A stretch of 64,000 nucleotides of DNA from Apiospora phragmitis (taxonomy: Eukaryota > Ascomycota > Sordariomycetes > Amphisphaeriales > Apiosporaceae). The position numbers and the translations under genes were made by a program. The notes beneath the pieces were generated by a model that saw nothing but the letters and a program-made list of their open reading frames with translations, made no database searches and was not told where the DNA came from. How positions within the stretch are numbered: the first letter of the stretch is position 1; each line of letters opens with the position of its first letter. Below, piece after piece: positions 58,421 to 64,000 of the stretch. The stretch covers positions 620,001-684,000 of the forward strand of contig JAQQWL010000016.1 in NCBI GenBank assembly GCA_038363925.1, read 5' to 3'.

Positions 58421-61400
58421 ATGGAAAATTCGGTATCATACGTCACAAGCCCTGGTAAATGTTTAATCCGCGTTGTTTCAGTCAAGACTGAGCCCGTGGA
58501 TGACCAGGGAGTGTACATGGACGCCTTCGACATGGCTTCATCACCCCCAAATCAGGAAGACCAAAGTGAAGAGTCGGATTCACTCAGCATGGGCATGTTA
58601 TCTTCGAAACAAGAAGACGAAGAAGTGGGCATGGACTTACTCGATATTCCTGTAGCACCGTTGAAACAGGAGGAAGCTCTTGCCAACAACGCAGAAGATC
58701 CAGTCAAGCTCGAACCGCCAGAGCCACCCGAGCCCCAGCTCAAGTTGAACACTTCGACCCTACACAAACTCGTCGATTGTGACAACGTTGACGCCCTGAA
58801 GCATGGCGTCGATGTCGGTGTCCGGTTCCTCGACCAACTGGTTGCCAGTCTCACAACCCATACGAGCAGCGAAACCACTAGTTGGCTTCGCACTATCTCT
58901 AAACAGAAGGTTTGTTCAATCAGCATCCTCATGACCATCTTCACCCATCATCTTGGACCTTTCCTCCACTTGGGGGTCGGTCATTCTACTCCATTCCCGG
59001 CCCCGGCTATCCCTGTTTTCACTCGTTTTACCAATATCACCCATTTCTGACGTCACTAACATCATCACAGGAGCTTGCTCAACCTCGCAGAATCGTAGTG
59101 GGCGTTGTCGGCAACACAGGCGCCGGCAAGTCATCTGTCATAAACGCTATCATGGACGAAGAGCGGCTGCTCCCTACGAACTGTTTAAGGGCTTGCACCG
59201 CGTCGCCCACTGAGATATCCTACAATTATTCAGATGACCCCGATGAGCTATACAAAGCAGAAGTGGAGTTCATCACTCACGAAGAGTGGGTTCGAGAGCT
59301 CGAGCAACTATACGCCGACCTGCTCGACCCGAGTGGAGAGATCTCGAGAGAGGCGTCGAACACGGACAGCGATGCCGGAGTAGCGTACGCTAAGCTTAAG
59401 GCGGTCTATCCTTCAAAGACCAAGGAAATGCTTGCTCAGGCTAATCCGGACAACCTTGCTGCCGAGCCAGGTGTACGAAATGTACTTTCTAGCACTAAGC
59501 TCCTGAAGGCAATGACCTCTAAAAGCTTGTACCGCCAACTTCAACGCTATATCGATAGCAAGGAAAAGCTCACCGGTGACGAGCGGAAGAAAAACGTTCC
59601 GATGGAGTTCTGGCCTCTTATCAAAGTGGTCCGGATCAATACGAAGGCAAACGCACTGTCAACGGGTGCCGTGATTGTCGACTTACCAGGTGTCCAAGAC
59701 TCCAATGCCGCCCGAGCCGCCGTTGCCGACAATTACATGAAGCAATGTGGAGGGTTGTGGATTGTCGCGCCCATCACACGTGCTGTGGATGACAAGACAG
59801 CCAAAAATCTCCTTGGTGACTCCTTCCGTCGCCAAATGAAATACGACGGCACGTTTTCCAACGTGACTTTCATCTGCTCGAAGACAGACGATCTGCTCAT
59901 CACGGAGGCTGCCGATAGTCTGAATCTACAGGATCAGATCGATGAGACGATGCTCAAAGCCGACGAGTTCAAGCGAAAGGTCAACGACCTCAAGAAGCAG
60001 TTCTCAGACCTCAGAGATAAAAGAGCGGCCTGTGACGATAGAATTGATGAGATTGATGCATCTTATGAGGAATGGGAGGATCTTGCCACAGATCTTTCAG
60101 ATGGGAAGACGGTTTATGCACCGCTCCCAAAATCCAAGAAGCGAAAGCGTGATGGAAGGCAATCAGATGTACTTTCCGGTACTGACTCCGAGTCCGATTC
60201 TTCAAGCATGCTCGGGGAGTCTAGCGATAAGGAGAATTCACCTCACCAGACTCGGACACCCTTGACGGAGCAGCAGATTGAAGAGGCTATGGCGGAGTTG
60301 AAATCAGAGAAGAAAGAGGTTCGGAGTTCCAAGCGAAATGTCGACGGACAAATCAGCCGCGTACGTAAGATGATTGCTCAGGCTGAAAGTCAACGCGAGG
60401 AGCTTCTTGCGGAGGCCAAATCGACATGTATCAAAGGCCGCAATAATTACTCCAGGGGTGCCATTCAGTGGGATTTTGCCATGGGTATAAAGGAGCTCGA
60501 CCAGGAGACTGCCGCCGAGAAGGATGATGCGAATTTCGACCCCGATCAGGACGCTCAAGACTACAATGCAGTCGCTGCTGGCCTCTCGGTGTTCTGTATC
60601 AGCAGTCGTGCGTTCCAGAAGCTGAGTGGCCGGTTAGAAAAAGATGACTTCGACTCTCATGGATTCACGTCTCTCGAAGACACGGAGGTAAGTCTGAAAA
60701 AAAGCCAAAGTATTGCCTGCACTACTTACGCTCAGGGACAAAACTTACACTCACACAGGTACCACAACTACAAGCCCATGCCAAGAAGTTAACCGAGACG
60801 GGACGGATAGCGCATTACAAGGAATTTCTGAACAACCTCCTTCGGCTCGTATATTCGATGAACCTCTGGGTCACCGACGAGGGTACTTCGTCCCTGTCCA
60901 CTGCGGAGAAGCGGAGTGAGGAAATCCATCTACGCAAACTCTTGGGCGAGCTCAAGGATGTGTTTGATGCTTCGGTACGAGGATCCGTTGAAGAAATGGA
61001 GGAATGCCTTAGAGACCAGATCTTCAAGTCCTTCGAAACGTCGATCCCGTTGGCTATTGAGCGGGCTGTTACAACGGCCAGTGGATGGGGCGCCCATAGA
61101 AACATGGGTGGCCTGCTCTGGGCTACCTATAAAGCTACTGTTCGACGTCAAGGCGTTTACGCTGGTGCTGCCGGGCCACGTGATTTCAACAGAGAATTGT
61201 TTGAGCCCATATCGCGGAGCTTGGCCAGCGGATGGGAGCGAGCCTTCCAGCGACGGTTGCCAAGTATATTGCGCGAACTGACGAAGAAGCTGTCCCAAAA
61301 GCTTGACGACTTCCATCAGACAATGCTACAGCGAGCTCAACAGAGCCAGATGAGTGCACTCCTCAATGTGGGCCATCAGGTCGCTGCTGTCAACCAAGTC

Positions 61401-61937
61401 TTGAAAGGGTGGCCAGCACATCTCCAAGCCGAAATTACTCAGCTACAGAGAGAGGCAAGTCGTGCGTTCACACCTGTGATTTGCCAGGCTATGAGTGAGG
61501 CGTACAGGATCTGTACTGAAGCGAGTGGCCCGGGGTCATTCAATCGCATGAAGGCAGCGATGGAATCCCATGTCAACAACAGTCGACACAGCATGTTTCA
61601 TCAAGCTACCGAGGAGGTCAAAGGAATGCTGCAGGCTCTCTGCGAGACTGTACAGAAGGAGATTCAACAGTACACCGAGCCTGTCCTTGCTGAGATGTCG
61701 AAGGACTACCTGGGGGCTATGCTTGGCCGTGACGTGGGAGAAGCCAAGCTCTCAAGCGCCGAGATCGATATGCGAGCAAGAGTTAAGGACGCCTTGCTAC
61801 GGATCGACGCCATGTTCTCCGCAGTTGAGGGAGAGGCTGTGGAACCTGATGGGGAGGTGAAGCCTGATGCAAACATGGAAGACGATGAAGATGTGCTGCA
61901 GGCTCAGCTTCTGCAGGAACAAGATTTGGCATCGTAG
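58421..61937 (+). CDS. Dynamin-like large GTPase, nuclear SLIP-GC type
   Basis: This is a GTPase of the dynamin superfamily resembling vertebrate nuclear SLIP-GC; relatives are common in fungi but not functionally defined. Exons 58421..58909, 59071..60687 and 60759..61937 give 1094 residues. The N-terminal 160 residues are acidic and carry SUMO-consensus lysines (VKTE at 21-24, LKQE, VKLE). The G domain begins in exon 2: the P-loop GNTGAGKSS (177-185), the switch DLPGVQD and the base-specifying SKTD. A long coiled-coil stalk follows (DLKKQFSDLRDKRAACDDRID and EKKEVRSSKRNVDG). It is interrupted by a Ser/acidic disordered stretch with the nuclear signal KSKKRKRDGR. The C-terminal 390 residues are helical, with WGAHRNMGGLLWATYKATVRRQG, and end in an acidic tail. 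No membrane-binding or proline-rich domain is seen. The frame is intact; intron 1 (161 nt) has a GTTTGT donor and intron 2 (71 nt) a GTAAGT donor. Confidence 0.86.
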
Positions 61938-64000
61938 GTGAAATGTGATGAACCAATATGCTGCTAGCTGGAAGGGAGACTTGTGGTTGACGGCCGTGTA
62001 GCTATTGCAAGGGAGATAGTACTGTGTATAGGTACCATGTACAGAGACGAAAGTGACCACTGTTAGTCAATACTATAGTATTTGCTTGCCACTCATTGTC
62101 CTGCATCAGCAAATATTCTTCCTGTGTACCGTTGAAGGAAGAGGGCGATGCTAGTGAACTTGGTGATGTGGCAGAGACCAAATGGATGTCCCGAGGTGTG
62201 CACAGCATGGGTACACAAATAGGTCGTGGCGTACGTGCAACGGTCCTGAAACATTAGAAAAAGTCCGCCTTTTCCTCCTTCGTCTTACAAAGCCGACCTG
62301 CCGTGGTCCAACGATGGTTGCTGCGACCCGAAAACCTGGGGAATGGAAAATGGGGGTACACTGCATCCTCGTCCCATGGCCGCCTATTTGCTACTGTATA
62401 CTCTCTGCGATATACTTACTACCACACCATGCAGACAGTCATTCTTTATTTTTTCAGAGAGAAGAGAATGAATGGGCTTGTCGATCTTTTCGGATATTTT
62501 TTCGTTCTTAATTGTATGTAATATTCATGGAGGGATTCCGCATGCCGGGTTAACCGTATGGGTTCCCGCTGTTCGCAGATCATCAACGGCGCACCAAAGC
62601 TTATTGGGCTTAGGGTGTCTTGGGGGCCCAACTCGATCGCAAAAGTAACAAAAGATCGGTTCGCCGGGGGAGGTGGGAGGGAAGGAGGGGCAAAGGAAAG
62701 AATACCCATTGAGGATCGTCATGCACGTTTAATTCGACTGCGCGCGTCTTGGCGGGCAATTTTGACGAAGAAGACAGAAAGTCAATTGGTGGTATGCGAA
62801 AAGGTTGAAGCAAATGAATTTATCCAATGTGGTTAAGTTTAGTAGGTATGCACTATTGAAGCACGTCTGTGCAGGTGTACTTCTGGCATACCTTCAATGG
62901 TCTAGGTGTCTAGGAGGTAGCTTTAGACTTCTGACGCTCCTGTTCTGCGCCGATTTTGTTTACTCATCCATCATCCACCATCTATCCATCTATGCCAACA
63001 GTCTATTGTATAGCAGCAGCAGCGGCAGTACCAACACATGAAGCATGCAGTCAGTCGTACATGGCTAGGGATGAGGAGTGCCTTTTGAAGTAGGTTGCTG
63101 CCGCCTTATCTGCAGACCGCCTCCAACATCCCTCGAGTCGAGCTGAGCAACCAAGCAACGGCGTTGTTTTCTAATCATGCTGCATGCATGCTTACCGTGG
63201 CGCCCAGCGCACGCCAGCGTCGGCGACGTCGTGCCATCTGTCGTAAGCCGGATGATGGCGGGCTGATTACCATCAACGAGTCAGATCACTAACAGCAGAC
63301 CAAGGGGACGGCACACAAAACGTGGGCGTACCTTTAGCACATCCGCCAGGGGGTGGAAACATGCATGCATTGGCTCGGGGCTAAAAAAGGCAAGAGGCCA
63401 GTTCACAAGTTGGATTGGTTGGTACGAGATAGCCAAGGATATTTGATGGTCAGAACTTTTATTGAAAAATTTGGGACTAAAAAGCCAGCATCTGCTGCCG
63501 GCAAGAGGGGGAATTGCAACCAATCTGCTAGATCCGGAGAAATGCATTCGGTGCCCCCCGAAAATGTCTATATACAAGAATGGGTATCTTTCAAAACTGG
63601 TATAGCTAAGGAGCGACAAGAATAGGTCAAAATGGGTTGTGTGTGAGGAAGGAAGGTAAGAAGCAAGGGAGTGCGTCAAGCAAACCGGCTTCTTCGGTGG
63701 AACTAGCCACCCTTGAAGCCCAAGAAATGGATGCCACCCAAAGGATGCAATCCTTTGGGGGAGGAACCGGGAAGGGATTGGATGGTCCCCTCCCATGATC
63801 CCCAGGCATGTTGCATCTTTCCTCCCGTGAAAGTTTCTATAAGGCGTGTTTGTTGGGTTCTGTACCATCGCGGGATGATCGCCGTCATCTCCGCGGGAAG
63901 GAAACCTGAATGTGAAAAGTTGGTCCCGTCATCCCAAAGTCTATGTGTCATTTGAAAAGAAACCCCCAGGGCGGCGGCCCCCCTATACGCGGAAGCGGAT
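61938..64000. other. Right-end interval, no supported gene
   Basis: This is the 3' flank of the GTPase gene and about 2 kb of DNA to the window edge. All frames are short or have no recognisable sequence. A perfect 10-bp hairpin lies at 63737-63759. Confidence 0.45.
63737..63759. repeat. Perfect inverted repeat, 10-bp stem, 3-base loop
   Basis: The arms cccaaaggat and atcctttggg flank the loop gca. It lies in DNA without a gene and may be part of a transposon end, a terminator-like structure or chance. Confidence 0.8.

Noticed and set aside
63281..63868. Minus-strand open frame of 195 codons at the right end
   Set aside because: Translation is rich in Pro, Phe and Leu without a domain and spans the hairpin; nothing supports expression.

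Overview
The window is nuclear DNA from a filamentous ascomycete (Pezizomycotina). Genes are dense and carry short spliceosomal introns of about 50-160 nt with GT..AG ends and CTAAC/GCTAAC-like branch sites. There are no bacterial features. The gene content (mitotic cyclin B, MCM5, GARP subunit, nucleoporin, signal peptidase subunit) is typical eukaryotic housekeeping. TACC/CCTA-type short repeats between genes suggest a Sordariomycete, but that is an inference. I recognise no rRNA, tRNA, CRISPR or complete transposon.

Layout. 1-5.2 kb: two minus-strand major facilitator transporters, an allantoate-permease (Dal5/ACS) type cut by the left edge and a monocarboxylate-permease type. 8.2-10.3 kb: a C-terminal Zn2Cys6 protein. 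10.3-16.5 kb: 6.2 kb with no supported gene. 16.5-19.2 kb: G2/M cyclin B. 22.0-24.3 kb: Ca2+-regulated mitochondrial aspartate/glutamate carrier. 25.2-29.6 kb: an F-box-like protein, a PQ-loop transporter and a cysteine-containing secreted protein. 31.6-35.7 kb: cytokinesis protein Cyk3. 37.7-39.8 kb: Ste20/GCK kinase. 41.0-44.5 kb: a 2-oxoglutarate dioxygenase, an unrecognised protein and a nucleotidyltransferase-like protein. 45.7-47.4 kb: a membrane-anchored, degenerate AMP-binding protein. 48.2-50.7 kb: POM34 and SPC3. 51.1-53.4 kb: MCM5. 54.1-57.8 kb: VPS54. 58.4-61.9 kb: a nuclear dynamin-like (SLIP-GC-type) GTPase. 62-64 kb: no gene seen.

Several genes act in the cell cycle or in division (cyclin B, MCM5 with MCB/SCB-like promoter sites, Cyk3, GCK kinase), but they look like chance neighbours rather than a cluster. 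There is no biosynthetic or defence cluster.

The most important structural observation is a set of single-base indels that break otherwise conserved reading frames: MCM5, the aspartate/glutamate carrier, CYK3 (two, compensating), VPS54 (two or more) and probably the Zn2Cys6 gene. Nearly all fall in runs of one base. Because MCM5 is essential, consensus sequencing error is the simplest reading. The same genes will be mis-called by automatic annotation. Exon coordinates were worked out by hand from splice signals and reading-frame continuity.
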